Shown: positions 33,611 to 43,015, counted from the first letter of the stretch. The stretch is DNA of 64,000 bases from Rossellomorea vietnamensis NBRC 101237 (GCF_001591825.1 NZ_BCVQ01000009.1:1-64000); one strand, 5' to 3'. Notes: generated from the letters alone by a model not told the origin. Program-made: numbers and translations.

Positions 33611-35191
33611 TTAATGAACCATCCGGTCATGATCCTTCCAAAACTCTTTCCGGATCACCACTTTTTGGATTTTCCCCGATGCGGTTTTAGGTAATTCTTT
33701 TGTGAAAGTAATGCTCTTTGGTGCTTTGAAGTGGGCAAGCTTTTCTCTCGTAAAATTGATCAGGTCCTGTTCCGTTAAGGTGTGACCCTCTCTTAGAACC
33801 ACCACTGCATGGGGAACTTCCCCCCATCGTTCATGGGGGATGGCAACGACCGCTGCTTCGAGGACACCATCATGCTCGTAAAGGGCTCCCTCCACCTCGA
33901 TGGACGAAATGTTTTCTCCGCCGCTTATGATGACGTCTTTCATCCGGTCGACAATTTCGATGTAGCCGTCTTCGTCGACCGTCGCCATATCTCCCGTATG
34001 CAGCCATCCTTCCCTGATCGTTTGATTGGTGGCTTCCGGATTCTTATAATATCCTTCCATCACTGTATTGGTTCTCGTCACGATTTCGCCAATCGCTTTT
34101 CCATCATGAGGGACCGCTTCCCCGAGTTCATTGACCACCTTCACTTTACTCCCGATCATGCTGTACCCCGCTTTTGCCTTCAGGCGATATGTTTCTTCCT
34201 TAGGCCGGTCCTGTTCTGAAGATCGTAATATAGAAGTCGTGATAAGGGGTGATATCTCCGTCATCCCGTAGACCTGGATGAATTCCCACTTTAGATTCTC
34301 CTCCACTTTCCGGACGAATGCCGGTGGAGGGGCAGACCCGGCAATGACAACCCTTACTTTTTGCCCGATGGAACGATCCCTGTCCGGATAGGACTCGAGA
34401 AGCATATTGAGAACGGTCGGTGCCATATGCATAACGGTCACACCATGCTTCTCCACCTTATCCAGTATCACTTCCGGATCCACTTTTCTCAGCATCACCT
34501 GGGTCGCACCGTTGGCCGTATAATAAAATAGTGATCCCCAACCGTTCACATGGAACATCGGCAGGACGTGAAGAAGCGTATCCTGATCCGTCACCCGCAA
34601 ATGATGCATGGAAGATAAGGCATGCAAATAATTGGACCTGTGTGTGAGGAGCACTCCCTTCGGATCGCCCGTCGTCCCGCTTGTATAAAGAAGGGACGCG
34701 ATATCCGTCTCTTCCAGTTCTGCACGGGAGAACGTCTCGCGACTGAACGAGCCACGCCACTCTTCATAGCCCGGATGACCGTCCATCCTTTTCCCGTGAA
34801 TGACAACATGCTTCAAGTGAGGAACCTTTGATAGAATCGGCTGAACCAACGGATAGAGCTCCTCATCGACAAACAGTGCCTTACTCTCACTATGGGTGAG
34901 GATAAATTGATAATCAGCTGGCTTTAACCTGGTATTCAAAGGCGTCATGACTCCTCCGACAGAATAAACGCCATAAAATCCTTCCAGCATCTCCGTGGTA
35001 TTGGGCGCAAGATATGCCACCTTATCCCCTTTTTCTATCCCAAACGCCTTCAGTCCCCTTGCCAGTTGATTCACACGGTCACCGAGCTGTATATACGTCA
35101 AGTGCTTTTCATCATCGATGATCGCTACCTTATCCCCGTATAACTCCACTGCCCGATCCAGAAAATCCGTTAACACCAATGGTACATGCAT
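33611..35191 (-). CDS. AMP-dependent acyl-CoA ligase (long-chain fatty acid-CoA ligase-like)
   Basis: The 526-aa adenylate-forming enzyme activates a carboxylate to acyl-AMP and acyl-CoA. Key motifs are the P-loop ASLLYTSGTTGDPKGVLLTHR, QVYGMTE, GWLHTGDMATVDEDGY and the C-terminal lysine in PKTASGKIQK. The N-terminal MHVPLVLTDFLDRAVELYGDK is typical of Bacillus fatty-acyl ligases. GAGGGG lies 11 nt before the ATG at 35191; the ATG at 35203 is too close to it. No FadR box is seen upstream. Confidence 0.9.
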   Translation of the reverse strand: MHVPLVLTDFLDRAVELYGDKVAIIDDEKHLTYIQLGDRVNQLARGLKAFGIEKGDKVAYLAPNTTEMLEGFYGVYSVGGVMTPLNTRLKPADYQFILTHSESKALFVDEELYPLVQPILSKVPHLKHVVIHGKRMDGHPGYEEWRGSFSRETFSRAELEETDIASLLYTSGTTGDPKGVLLTHRSNYLHALSSMHHLRVTDQDTLLHVLPMFHVNGWGSLFYYTANGATQVMLRKVDPEVILDKVEKHGVTVMHMAPTVLNMLLESYPDRDRSIGQKVRVVIAGSAPPPAFVRKVEENLKWEFIQVYGMTEISPLITTSILRSSEQDRPKEETYRLKAKAGYSMIGSKVKVVNELGEAVPHDGKAIGEIVTRTNTVMEGYYKNPEATNQTIREGWLHTGDMATVDEDGYIEIVDRMKDVIISGGENISSIEVEGALYEHDGVLEAAVVAIPHERWGEVPHAVVVLREGHTLTEQDLINFTREKLAHFKAPKSITFTKELPKTASGKIQKVVIRKEFWKDHDRMVH

Positions 35192-35282
35192 ATGTACATC
35201 CATCCCCTCTATTTATCAATCTTATATGGACTATATTAACAGATTCAGACTATTTATGGGAATATTCAGATATTTATATCTT

Positions 35283-35321
35283 CTAAAAAAGCATGATGAC
35301 CCTATCGTCACCATGCCTTAG
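35283..35321 (-). terminator. Terminator after the DEAD-box helicase
   Basis: Minus-strand stem GGCATGGTGAC / GTCATCATGCT followed by TTTTT, 4 nt after the helicase stop. Confidence 0.85.
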
Positions 35322-35324
35322 AAA

Positions 35325-36755
35325 TCAGCGCCCTCTTCGATTCGAAGAGGATCTGCTGCCACTATTTCGCTGATTACCGTTGTTGTTTCTTCCAGTCGAG
35401 CCGCTTCGCTTACCACGGGAGGCACCCGAAGTTTCACCACCACCGCGGCGGGGATTCGAGTCTTCATTCTTGGATCTACGACTGCGGGACGGACCATCTT
35501 TGTCACCCGTCCTGGATCTGCCCCCCCTAGGAGACCTTGCTTTTCTCTCCTTACTCGCTTGTATATTCTTTTCGCGGCGATCTTTTGCACTTTCAATGGA
35601 TCCTTTAGGGCCATTGGGGATTTCTTTAGTAGAAACGACCTCCACCACTCGGCGGGGCAATGAACGTCCAATGCCTTTCTCGATCATTTCCAGATCCTGC
35701 TTATCCTTCAGTGCAACAAAGGTGATGGCAAGCCCGTCTTTACCGGCACGGCCCGTACGCCCGATTCGATGGATGTAGCTTTCCACATCTTGAGGGATAT
35801 CATAGTTGAACACATGGGTCACGCCCTCCACGTCAAGACCCCTGGCCGCCACATCCGTTGCGATAAGAAGCTGGAGCTTTGCGTCCCGGAACTTCTTCAT
35901 CACATTTTCCCGTTTCGCCTGGGACAAGTCACCATGGAGTTCATCGACCAGAAAGCCTCTCGCTTTAAGTTCTCCGAGCAGCTTGCTGACCCTCCTCTTC
36001 GTCCGGCAGAAAATGATACCGAGGAACGGCTGGACATCGTGGATCGTTTGACTGAGGGCATCCAGTTTCTGACGATCCGTCGTTTCCACGATTTCCTGCT
36101 GGATTTCCTGTACAATCTTTTCTTTTTCACGGATCTGCACATTATGAGGCTGATTCATATAGCGCTTCCCGATCTTACGGATATCCTTGGACATCGTTGC
36201 AGAGAATAGTGCGGTCTGCCGGGTGAACGGTGTCTCACGAATGATCGACTCGACCTCATCGAAGAAGCCGATATGAAGCATTTGATCCGCTTCATCCAAT
36301 ACGAGGAACCTAACATTTGAAAAATCGACCGTCTCCCGGCGCACATGATCAAGCAGTCGCCCCGGTGTTCCGATCACGATATGAATCGCCTTATTCTTCA
36401 GTCGCTTTATCTGTTTCTCAACATCCTGACCACCGTAAACGGCTAATACATGTATGTCATCTTCCACAGAAGATAGTATTTGATTCAATTCAGCGGTTAC
36501 CTGAATCGCAAGCTCCCTCGTCGGAGTCACGATAAGAGACTGGATCTCATCTTTTTCCGGATCTATTTTCGCAAGCATGGGCAGGAGAAACGCCATCGTC
36601 TTTCCCGTACCTGTCTGTGCCTGTCCGATCACGTCCTCACCATTCAATAAGACTGGGATGGTTTCGCTCTGAATCGGCGTCGGTTCTGTTATGGATTGTT
36701 CTTTTAATGCATTGACGTACTTAGGTTGAATTCCTAAGGAAGTAAAATCATTCAA
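35325..36755 (-). CDS. DEAD-box ATP-dependent RNA helicase (CshA-type)
   Basis: The 476-aa helicase has TPIQSETIPVLL (Q motif), AQTGTGKT (motif I), TPTRELA, VLDEADQML (motif II), SAT (motif III) and HRIGRTGRAGK (motif VI). The C-terminal 90 residues are basic and rich in Arg/Gly/Ser (RGGRSRTGD, RRGGGETSG), as in CshA, and help bind RNA. Such helicases act in ribosome assembly and mRNA decay. The start is TTG at 36755, 7 nt after AAGAGGTG; the upstream ATG at 36779 has no ribosome site. Confidence 0.92.
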   Translation of the reverse strand: MNDFTSLGIQPKYVNALKEQSITEPTPIQSETIPVLLNGEDVIGQAQTGTGKTMAFLLPMLAKIDPEKDEIQSLIVTPTRELAIQVTAELNQILSSVEDDIHVLAVYGGQDVEKQIKRLKNKAIHIVIGTPGRLLDHVRRETVDFSNVRFLVLDEADQMLHIGFFDEVESIIRETPFTRQTALFSATMSKDIRKIGKRYMNQPHNVQIREKEKIVQEIQQEIVETTDRQKLDALSQTIHDVQPFLGIIFCRTKRRVSKLLGELKARGFLVDELHGDLSQAKRENVMKKFRDAKLQLLIATDVAARGLDVEGVTHVFNYDIPQDVESYIHRIGRTGRAGKDGLAITFVALKDKQDLEMIEKGIGRSLPRRVVEVVSTKEIPNGPKGSIESAKDRREKNIQASKERKARSPRGGRSRTGDKDGPSRSRRSKNEDSNPRRGGGETSGASRGKRSGSTGRNNNGNQRNSGSRSSSNRRGR

Positions 36756-36814
36756 TGGGGTCACCTCTTTGATTCTCATTATACCCGTAATCCTCTATAG
36801 AAAATAGGGCACTA

Positions 36815-36823
36815 TGTTATAAT
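36815..36823 (+). promoter_or_regulatory. Extended -10 promoter for the 36856 gene
   Basis: TGTTATAAT is a perfect extended -10 (TGnTATAAT). The -35 region is poor, which extended -10 promoters tolerate. It lies 33 bp upstream of the start codon. Confidence 0.65.
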
Positions 36824-36855
36824 GGGAAAATCGTAAAATGAAATGAGGAATTACA

Positions 36856-37308
36856 TTGCTGACATTTGAAGATAAATTAACACTCATAGAAGAATTTCCC
36901 GAGCTTACCCGAAAGGACGTTTCACTGAATCGCGTGAACTTCCACTTTGAAAACAGCCTCTATGAAAAAACGACCGTCGTCTATCACCTGCACCCGAACG
37001 GGAACGGTTTTGTTTACACAGGCAGTCTGCCTCAATATGAAGCCAAAAAAGGACTCGTGAATATCCGGGATTTTAATCGTGACGAACTGCGGGACATCAT
37101 CCGTGCTTCCATTGATCATCTGGCAACGGAAGAAGAAGTCGCACCTCCCGTGGAACAGTTGTGGAAAGATGCAGAAGGCCATTCCCTCATGCTGATTGAA
37201 GAAGATGACCGCTGGAATATTTATGCCGGTGATAACCTGGAAGACAGCTTCGGCGGGTATGATGAAGCTGCGTTGTATCTGCGTGAAGAAGGATTCCGGA
37301 GACGGTAG
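36856..37308 (+). CDS. Conserved hypothetical protein, 150 aa
   Basis: The gene starts with TTG, 7 nt after GAGGAA. The product is acidic, soluble and has no signal peptide. It begins with a helix (FEDKLTLIEEFPEL), then beta-like segments (NSLYEKTTVVYHLHPNGN; WNIYAGDNLEDSF) and ends in a basic RRR tail. I do not recognise the family. It is divergent from the helicase gene. Its own extended -10 promoter and terminator show a single-gene unit. Confidence 0.8.
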   Translation: MLTFEDKLTLIEEFPELTRKDVSLNRVNFHFENSLYEKTTVVYHLHPNGNGFVYTGSLPQYEAKKGLVNIRDFNRDELRDIIRASIDHLATEEEVAPPVEQLWKDAEGHSLMLIEEDDRWNIYAGDNLEDSFGGYDEAALYLREEGFRRR

Positions 37309-37332
37309 TATCCTGAGTGGCAAGAAGAATGA

Positions 37333-37370
37333 AAAAAGGGCGAATCGGGGTGTCGATTCGTCCTTTTTTT
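37333..37370. terminator. Bidirectional terminator
   Basis: Stem AAGGGCGAATC / GATTCGTCCTT, T runs on both strands; it serves the 36856 gene and the convergent alcohol dehydrogenase. Confidence 0.9.
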
Positions 37371-37403
37371 GTCTTCGGGCAGCGTGTACGATGGGGGATT
37401 CTG

Positions 37404-38567
37404 TCAAAGAGATCTTGTCAAAATATCCCTGACGCTGTCCTCATCCATTTCTTTATACGTACCTACGCCAGGCTTAATGAACGTCTTCTCCACAATGGCA
37501 TCGAACTGACTGTCATCAATGTCATAATCGGCAAGTGTGCGCGGTGCCCCGAGGGAGTTCCAGAAGTCGCGAAGAGCTTTTGCCCCTTCACGTGCGACGT
37601 CGATATCTTCCTTGCCTTCAGGCGAGATCCCGAACACATTCACCGCAAGCTGTTTGACCCGGGATGGATCCTCTTCCAGTACATGCTCCAGCCAGTTCGG
37701 GAAAAGAATCGCAAGACCACCGCCATGGGGAATATCGTAGATGGCCGATATGGCATGCTCGATCCGGTGGGTGGCCCAATCCCCTCCATCGGTCCCGTTT
37801 GAAAGAGAGCCATTGAAAGCCGTCGTACTGATATACATCATCGTTTCCCTATGATCGAAGGACTCGAGATCCTCCAGTAGTTTAGGACCGGTTGCAATCG
37901 CCGTCCTCAAGAGTGACTCAATGAACCCGTCAATCATCGGAGTATTTTCCGTCCGATGGAAATAGTGTTCAAGGGCATGGGACATGCTGTCGACTATCCC
38001 ATAGATCGTCTGATCGCGGGGTACAGAGAATGTATATGAAGGGTCCAAAATTGAAAATGTCGGGAAGACAAGAGGTGAACCCCAGCCTAATTTATCATTC
38101 GTCTCCCAGTTTGTAATCACAGAAACAGAGTTCATTTCAGAACCTGTCGCTGCAAGGGTCAAGACCGTTCCAAATGGAAGGGCTTTTTTGATTGGAGATT
38201 TGGCGGTGATCAGCTCCCACACGTCCCCATCATACTTGGCTCCAGCCGAGATTGCTTTTGTACAGTCGATTACGCTTCCCCCACCTACAGCCAGAATGAA
38301 GTCAATGCCTTCTGTTTTGCAGATATCGACACCTTTACGGACAGTAGTCAGTCGGGGATTGGGTTCCACTCCCTTTAACTCAAATACGTTGGCATCTATT
38401 TGCCCCAACTCTTCCATCACATCATCGTAAACGCCATTTCTCTTGATGCTGCCTCCGCCATAAACCAGTAAGACCTTCAGTCCCTTGTCTAAAATGGAAG
38501 ACAACTGCTTCACTTCATCTTTACCGAAGTAAAGCTTCGTCGGATTGTATTGTAAAAAAGTGTTCAT
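37404..38567 (-). CDS. Iron-containing alcohol dehydrogenase (YugJ/butanol dehydrogenase-like)
   Basis: The 387-aa enzyme is a group III alcohol dehydrogenase. It has the NAD(P) motif [16 protein letters not shown], the metal-site region [13 protein letters not shown], and [24 protein letters not shown], whose histidines bind iron. NADH-dependent reduction of short-chain aldehydes such as butyraldehyde is likely. GAGGTGC sets the start at 38567. A LysR gene follows downstream on the same strand with its own gap. Confidence 0.92.
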   Translation of the reverse strand: MNTFLQYNPTKLYFGKDEVKQLSSILDKGLKVLLVYGGGSIKRNGVYDDVMEELGQIDANVFELKGVEPNPRLTTVRKGVDICKTEGIDFILAVGGGSVIDCTKAISAGAKYDGDVWELITAKSPIKKALPFGTVLTLAATGSEMNSVSVITNWETNDKLGWGSPLVFPTFSILDPSYTFSVPRDQTIYGIVDSMSHALEHYFHRTENTPMIDGFIESLLRTAIATGPKLLEDLESFDHRETMMYISTTAFNGSLSNGTDGGDWATHRIEHAISAIYDIPHGGGLAILFPNWLEHVLEEDPSRVKQLAVNVFGISPEGKEDIDVAREGAKALRDFWNSLGAPRTLADYDIDDSQFDAIVEKTFIKPGVGTYKEMDEDSVRDILTRSL

Positions 38568-38668
38568 GTTCAGCACCTCTTCGTAAGAATTGTCCATTCA
38601 TTTTATCATCTTTTCAATCTATGAAGTTATTGATAGTTTTTTATCTTATTCATCAATAATTTTGATAG

Positions 38669-39544
38669 CTATGAGGTCAGGGCTCCGATCAATTGTGTAA
38701 GTGGAGGCGTCAGCCACTTTTTTTCAAGAAAAATTATTTGTGTATAGAGGGGGCTCTTTTCATGATCAAATGGAATCTGGACGACCTTTCCACTCTCTAT
38801 TTCCTTTCGTACAGCTATTTCAGGCAGGATGGCCACACCCAAGTCGTCGGCTACACACTGTTTGATCGCCTCTAAGCTACTGAAGGAGATGACGGATTTT
38901 GCCTGCACATCGCTCTCTTTTAAAAGCTGCTCCAATAAGACCCGGTACGAACAACCTTTCTCCGTTAAAATGAGGGTTTCCGATTCAAGCTCCCTTACGT
39001 TCATTTCCTTCAGAGAATGCAAGCGGTGACCCCTTGGCGCAATCATGACCAATTTCTCCTGCCGGATTGGGATCGTCGTTAAGTCGGGATGTTCTGAAAA
39101 ACGGTCAAGAAGGATAGCCATATCATACTTCCCTTCAAGGATGCCTTCCTTTAAGTTCGGACAAAGTCCGGATTCAAGGAGAATCTTTAATTCAGGGTGC
39201 TTCCCTTTTAATTCCTTGATGTAAGGCGTGATGAAATAAGCTGCGAGGGATTCCACGGTCCCGATCCGCAATGTCCCCCGCAGATTGCTCTCCTGCGAAA
39301 TCCGTTCTTCCGCTTCATCCAGAAGGGACACAATTCTTTCCACATAGTAGTAGAGCTCTTCCCCTGACTGTGTGAGCCTCATTTTCCCGCCGACCCGTTC
39401 AAATAATTTTATCCCATAATGCTCTTCCAGCTTCCTGATCTGGGTCGTCACACTGGACTGGGCATATCCGAGTTCCTCCCCGGTCTTCGTGTAACTCCCC
39501 CATTTAACCACTTCTTTAAATGTATAAAAATAGTTCAGATCCAT
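38669..39544 (-). CDS. LysR-family regulator (YwqM-like)
   Basis: The 291-aa protein has an N-terminal HTH (VVKWGSYTKTGEELGYAQSSVTTQIRKLEEHYGIKLFER) and a periplasmic-binding-type effector domain. It is divergent from a YwqN-like flavoprotein gene, the same arrangement as ywqM-ywqN in B. subtilis, so it probably controls that gene. GGAGGGG precedes the ATG at 39544. The effector is unknown. Confidence 0.9.
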   Translation of the reverse strand: MDLNYFYTFKEVVKWGSYTKTGEELGYAQSSVTTQIRKLEEHYGIKLFERVGGKMRLTQSGEELYYYVERIVSLLDEAEERISQESNLRGTLRIGTVESLAAYFITPYIKELKGKHPELKILLESGLCPNLKEGILEGKYDMAILLDRFSEHPDLTTIPIRQEKLVMIAPRGHRLHSLKEMNVRELESETLILTEKGCSYRVLLEQLLKESDVQAKSVISFSSLEAIKQCVADDLGVAILPEIAVRKEIESGKVVQIPFDHEKSPLYTQIIFLEKKWLTPPLTQLIGALTS

Positions 39545-39624
39545 TTTTCCCCTCCTATCATCTTTTACAATCATTAGTATCGATAATTATAGATAACTTT
39601 AATCTCCCCATCAATGGTATACTC

Positions 39625-39654
39625 TTAACCATTAAGAATCCCGTTAACGGTTAA
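39625..39654. promoter_or_regulatory. Candidate LysR operator in the divergent region
   Basis: Arms TTAACC and GGTTAA, with an inner GTTAAC, lie between the LysR and flavoprotein genes, 39-68 bp before the flavoprotein start. The position suits a LysR site, but the TTAAC repeats allow other readings. Confidence 0.45.
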
Positions 39655-39692
39655 AGCTAAATATAATGAAATGTATAAAGGAGTGTTCATCA

Positions 39693-40244
39693 ATGAAAGT
39701 ACTAGCCCTTTTAGGAAGCACACGAAAAAACGGGAACTCCGAATATCTTGCGAAAAAAATCGTCGAAGGTACCGACCATACCATCGTTTCCCTTGCAGAT
39801 ATGCATATCGAGCCAATTGAAGACCTGCGTCACGCTGAAGGGGGATTCCTTCCTGTGGAGGATGATTACGAACAGCTGGTCCGGATGATGGAGGAGCATG
39901 ACGTATTATTATTCGCTACACCTCTCTATTGGTATGGGATGAGTGGTCCGATGAAGAACTTCTTCGACCGTTGGAGTCAGTATTTGCGCGACGAGCGCTT
40001 CAATCTGAAAGAAGAGCTTACGAAGAAAAAGGCGTACGTTGTGATTACCGGCGGAAGCTCTGCCAACATAAAAGGACTTCCCCTTGTACAGCAATTCAAT
40101 TACATCTTTGAATTCGTCCATATGGAATTCAAAGATTATCTGATCGGTGCCGGCGTCAAACCTGGTGAGATCGTGAACGATCCTGCCGCCCTGGAGAAGG
40201 CAGAACGCTGGAACGCACGATTTAAAATGGATGATCCCTCTTAA
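39693..40244 (+). CDS. NAD(P)H-dependent FMN reductase/flavodoxin-like protein (YwqN-like)
   Basis: The 183-aa flavoprotein begins with the FMN phosphate loop LLGSTRKNGNSE, followed by FATPLYWYGMSGPMKNFFDRW, typical of NADPH-dependent FMN reductases that reduce quinones, azo or nitro compounds. AAAGGAGTG lies 10 nt before the ATG at 39693. It is divergent from its likely LysR regulator and is followed by a strong terminator. Confidence 0.92.
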   Translation: MKVLALLGSTRKNGNSEYLAKKIVEGTDHTIVSLADMHIEPIEDLRHAEGGFLPVEDDYEQLVRMMEEHDVLLFATPLYWYGMSGPMKNFFDRWSQYLRDERFNLKEELTKKKAYVVITGGSSANIKGLPLVQQFNYIFEFVHMEFKDYLIGAGVKPGEIVNDPAALEKAERWNARFKMDDPS

Positions 40245-40261
40245 GGGGTCATCTTTTTTTG
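40229..40261 (+). terminator. Terminator after the FMN reductase
   Basis: Stem GATGATCCC / GGGGTCATC overlapping the last codons of the gene, then TTTTTTTG. Confidence 0.9.
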
Positions 40262-40317
40262 TTAATTCTCACACAATAAGGAAATAGTATGAACAAAACC
40301 TTTATTGGAGGCTTTAT

Positions 40318-40611
40318 ATGGATTTCCCAACGATTCACACAAACTTCTGGGATGCCGTCATCGCCATTCCCGTCATTATCCTGTTAACCCAACTAATCAA
40401 AATCTTCTTCAAACCACGGTCTTTTCTGGTACCCAATATTGCCGTCCTACTCGGGCTTTTCATCTCGATCTTCATCAGCCACAGGGGGCATCCCGTCACG
40501 GGCATATTCATGGGCTTTTTTTACGGTTATGCGGCGATTGGGAATTACGCTTCTTTGAAGACTTCAGTGTTGGCTTTTCGGGGGGAGAAGGAGGAAGAAA
40601 GGTTTCGTTAA
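40318..40611 (+). CDS. Small membrane protein of unknown function
   Basis: The 97-aa protein has three hydrophobic segments (FWDAVIAIPVIILLTQLI, VPNIAVLLGLFISIFI, GIFMGFFYGYAAIGNY) and a charged tail. GGAGGC is the ribosome site. The size and pattern resemble phage-holin-like or small permease-like proteins, but no family was recognised. It stands alone between the flavoprotein and ohrR. Confidence 0.75.
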   Translation: MDFPTIHTNFWDAVIAIPVIILLTQLIKIFFKPRSFLVPNIAVLLGLFISIFISHRGHPVTGIFMGFFYGYAAIGNYASLKTSVLAFRGEKEEERFR

Positions 40612-40641
40612 AAATAAGGGGCAACCAACGTCACCCCTTCA
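40608..40641 (-). terminator. Terminator after ohrR
   Basis: Minus-strand stem AGGGG / CCCCTT with a 12-nt loop and ATTTTT, starting 2 nt after the ohrR stop. Short stem, so moderate confidence. Confidence 0.65.
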
Positions 40642-40642
40642 C

Positions 40643-41071
40643 TTAATTCTGCAGTTTATTGAGGATCGTCGTCAGCGTCTGATCCAACTTCAAGAGCTCA
40701 TCACCATCCATATCAAGTCGCTCCAATAATCGGGTCGGGACACATTCTGCTTTCTCCTTCATTTTCAGTCCTTTATCCGTAAGACTGATGATGACACTTC
40801 TCTCATCCTCTGACGAACGCTTCCGCTCCACCAATCCGTTCGCTTCCATCCTTTTCAGCATGGGTGTCAATGTACCGGAGTCCAGGAATAACTTCCTGCC
40901 GAGTTCCTTTACGGATATCGTTTTTTCTTCCCATAACACGAGCAAAGCCAAGTATTGAGGATACGTGACACCGATTTCCTCCAGGAGGCTCCGGTAAAGC
41001 TTCGTGATCTCCCTCTCAGCTGTATATATTTTAAAACAGATTTGATTTTCCAATAATAGTGGATCCTTCAT
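40643..41071 (-). CDS. ohrR: Peroxide-sensing MarR regulator OhrR
   Basis: The 142-aa MarR protein has the single reactive Cys12 in LENQICFKIYTAER, the OhrR sensor for organic hydroperoxides. The winged helix is EKTISVKELGRKLFLDSGTLTPMLKRMEANGLVERKRSSEDERSV. It represses the divergent ohr gene; oxidation of the cysteine releases it. This is the same gene pairing as B. subtilis ohrR-ohrA. Confidence 0.94.
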   Translation of the reverse strand: MKDPLLLENQICFKIYTAEREITKLYRSLLEEIGVTYPQYLALLVLWEEKTISVKELGRKLFLDSGTLTPMLKRMEANGLVERKRSSEDERSVIISLTDKGLKMKEKAECVPTRLLERLDMDGDELLKLDQTLTTILNKLQN

Positions 41072-41149
41072 ACATGTTGATTCCTTTCTTGTACATACTA
41101 ATTATGTTTATCATACAAAAAAAAGTATCATCCATCAAATTAAATCGCG

Positions 41150-41164
41150 TACAATTAAATTGTT
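41150..41164. promoter_or_regulatory. OhrR operator
   Basis: TACAATTAAATTGTT is one base from the perfect palindrome TACAATTAAATTGTA known for OhrR sites in Bacillus. A second half-site ACAATTA follows at 41166-41172. It overlaps the -35 of the ohr promoter. Confidence 0.88.
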
Positions 41165-41191
41165 GACAATTAGATATAAATCCATTATATT
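41163..41191 (+). promoter_or_regulatory. Promoter of the ohr gene
   Basis: TTGACA at 41163-41168 and TATATT at 41186-41191 with 17-bp spacing, a strong sigma-A promoter overlapped by the OhrR operator. Confidence 0.85.
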
Positions 41192-41241
41192 TAGTCTTGT
41201 AATATTTAATTGCGCACAACTTATGAAGAGGAGTGAAAGAA

Positions 41242-41664
41242 ATGGATGCATTATACACAGCAAAAGCAACGGCAAAAGGTGGCCGTGATGGAAAAGTAAC
41301 AAGCAGTGACGGAGTATTGGATGTAGCTTTAGGCATGCCAAAATCACTTGGTGGTTCCGGGGCAGACGGGGCAACAAACCCTGAACAACTATTTGCAGCT
41401 GGATATGCGGCTTGTTTCGACAGCGCTCTTAACTTAGTGGCCCGCCAGGAAAAGAAAAAAATCCAATCCAATGTGACGGCTGAAGTTTCAATCGGGAAGG
41501 ATACAGATGGAGGATTTAAATTAGGCGTTGTTCTTTCAGTTGCCGTAAATGGTGTAGAATTGGATGAAGCCAAACAACTGGTGGAAAAAGCACATGGTGT
41601 ATGTCCTTATTCCAAAGCGACAAACGGAAATATCGATGTAGAATTGCATACTGAATTATTTTAA
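41242..41664 (+). CDS. ohrA: Organic hydroperoxide resistance protein Ohr
   Basis: The 140-aa OsmC/Ohr peroxidase detoxifies organic hydroperoxides using lipoamide-type thiols. Catalytic cysteines are Cys58 in GYAACFDSAL and Cys121 in GVCPYSKAT. TPEQLFAA-type context (NPEQLFAAGYAACF) is diagnostic. GAGGAG is the ribosome site for the ATG at 41242. Controlled by the divergent OhrR. Confidence 0.95.
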   Translation: MDALYTAKATAKGGRDGKVTSSDGVLDVALGMPKSLGGSGADGATNPEQLFAAGYAACFDSALNLVARQEKKKIQSNVTAEVSIGKDTDGGFKLGVVLSVAVNGVELDEAKQLVEKAHGVCPYSKATNGNIDVELHTELF

Positions 41665-41667
41665 CGG

Positions 41668-41703
41668 ATCAGGATGGGCAAATGAATGCCCATCCTTTTT
41701 TTG
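41668..41703 (+). terminator. Terminator after ohrA
   Basis: Stem GGATGGGC / GCCCATCC with an 8-nt loop and TTTTTTT. Confidence 0.93.
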
Positions 41704-41778
41704 ATTTCACATGTTTTAATCTCCCCTCCTCAAGGGAATGGAATAGGAATAAATTCATTACTCAATGGGGGCACCAGG

Positions 41779-42969
41779 ATGGAATTACACAATGGGCAAT
41801 TGTATTGGCCGACCACATTAAAAAATAGACAAGAAGATTTTGATCAAAAATATGATGCAGCCATCATTGGAGGTGGCATGTCAGGGGCATTATGCGCGTA
41901 TTCACTCGTCCAGGAAGGTCTGAATGTCGCCATCATTGAAAAACGGACGCTGGCTGCCGGCAGTTCATCCGCCAATACAGGTCTGCTTCAGTTTTCCAAT
42001 GACGTCATGCTTCATGAATTGATGGACCAGATCGGAGAAGACAAAGCGGTCCGTTTTTATTCCTTATGTATGGAAGCAGTGGAGAATCTGGAGAAGGTGG
42101 CGATGAATCTACCGGTTTCTCCTGATTTCATCCGCAGGAAAAGCATTTACTATGCAAGCACGTCACGACATGTTCCAAAGTTAAAGAAAGAATATAAAAC
42201 TTTGAATGAGCACGGCTTCCCTGTGGAGTATTGGTCTCGTAAAGAGATGAAAGACCGCTTGCCTTTTTCAAAGGCTGGCGCGTTGATCACACATGGTGAC
42301 GCAGAAGTGAATCCATACAAATTCGTGAATGGGATATTTGATTATTTAAAAGAAGGAAAGCAAACAACCATATTTGAAAATCTGGAAGCAACAAACATAG
42401 AAGAACATTCTACAGGGGTAAATATCCATACCCCTGACGGAATCATTCAAGCAACGCACCTGATCCATGCAACAGGCTATGAAACGCCTCCCCTGAATAA
42501 GAAAATCGGTTCTGACATCAACAGGTCCTATGCCATTGCGACAGAACCGATCGAGGACTTATCTCAATGGGATGACAGAGCGCTCATCTGGGAGACAAAG
42601 CGGCCTTATTTATACATGCGCACGACGGTCGATAACCGGATTATTGCCGGAGGGTTAGACGAAGACCCTGCAGAGGCGCCTCAAAGTGAGAAAAAAATCG
42701 AAAAACGCGGAAAGCGGATTGAAAAAGAAGTTCAGAAGTTGTTTCCCGACCTGAAGATCAAGATGGACTATGCATGGGGGGCAAGCTTCGGGGAGTCACT
42801 GGATAACATTCCTTACATAGGAAAACATCCCGACAAAGACAGGGTTTATTATCTGCTCGGTTATGGCGGAAACGGTACTGTCTACAGCATGCTCGGAGCT
42901 CACATCCTGCGTGACCTTATCTCGGGCCGTCCCAACCCGGATGCAGAAATTGTTAAATTGGATAGATAA
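41779..42969 (+). CDS. FAD-dependent oxidoreductase (DAO family)
   Basis: The 396-aa D-amino-acid-oxidase-fold protein carries the FAD motif AAIIGGGMSGALCAYSLV near residue 30, EKRTLAAGSSSANTGLLQFS (typical of the DAO/GlyOx/YurR group), and the late YLLGYGGNGTVYSMLGAHI. It probably oxidises an amino acid or amine. The ATG at 41779 is chosen because upstream sequence contains the ohr terminator; GGGGGC is a weak ribosome site. Ends 8 nt before a hairpin copy. Confidence 0.87.
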   Translation: MELHNGQLYWPTTLKNRQEDFDQKYDAAIIGGGMSGALCAYSLVQEGLNVAIIEKRTLAAGSSSANTGLLQFSNDVMLHELMDQIGEDKAVRFYSLCMEAVENLEKVAMNLPVSPDFIRRKSIYYASTSRHVPKLKKEYKTLNEHGFPVEYWSRKEMKDRLPFSKAGALITHGDAEVNPYKFVNGIFDYLKEGKQTTIFENLEATNIEEHSTGVNIHTPDGIIQATHLIHATGYETPPLNKKIGSDINRSYAIATEPIEDLSQWDDRALIWETKRPYLYMRTTVDNRIIAGGLDEDPAEAPQSEKKIEKRGKRIEKEVQKLFPDLKIKMDYAWGASFGESLDNIPYIGKHPDKDRVYYLLGYGGNGTVYSMLGAHILRDLISGRPNPDAEIVKLDR

Positions 42970-42976
42970 ATGATGA

Positions 42977-43005
42977 GGGACGGACCTTCCGAGAAGGTCC
43001 GTCCC
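42977..43005. terminator. Bidirectional AGGGACGGACCT-type terminator
   Basis: Stem GGGACGGACCTTC / GAAGGTCCGTCCC with a 3-nt loop, between convergent genes (8 nt after one stop, 11 nt before the other). The T run is modest (CCCCACTTTTATC). Confidence 0.8.
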
Positions 43006-43015
43006 CCACTTTTAT

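Noticed and set aside
35486-35496. GGGACGGACCA inside the DEAD-box gene
   Set aside because: It is coding sequence with no inverted partner, a chance match to the hairpin arm.
36922-37407. 161-aa open frame opposite the 36856 gene
   Set aside because: Antisense; the plus-strand frame has promoter, ribosome site and terminator.
41031-41573. 180-aa open frame opposite ohrA
   Set aside because: Antisense to ohr and crossing the ohrR start.
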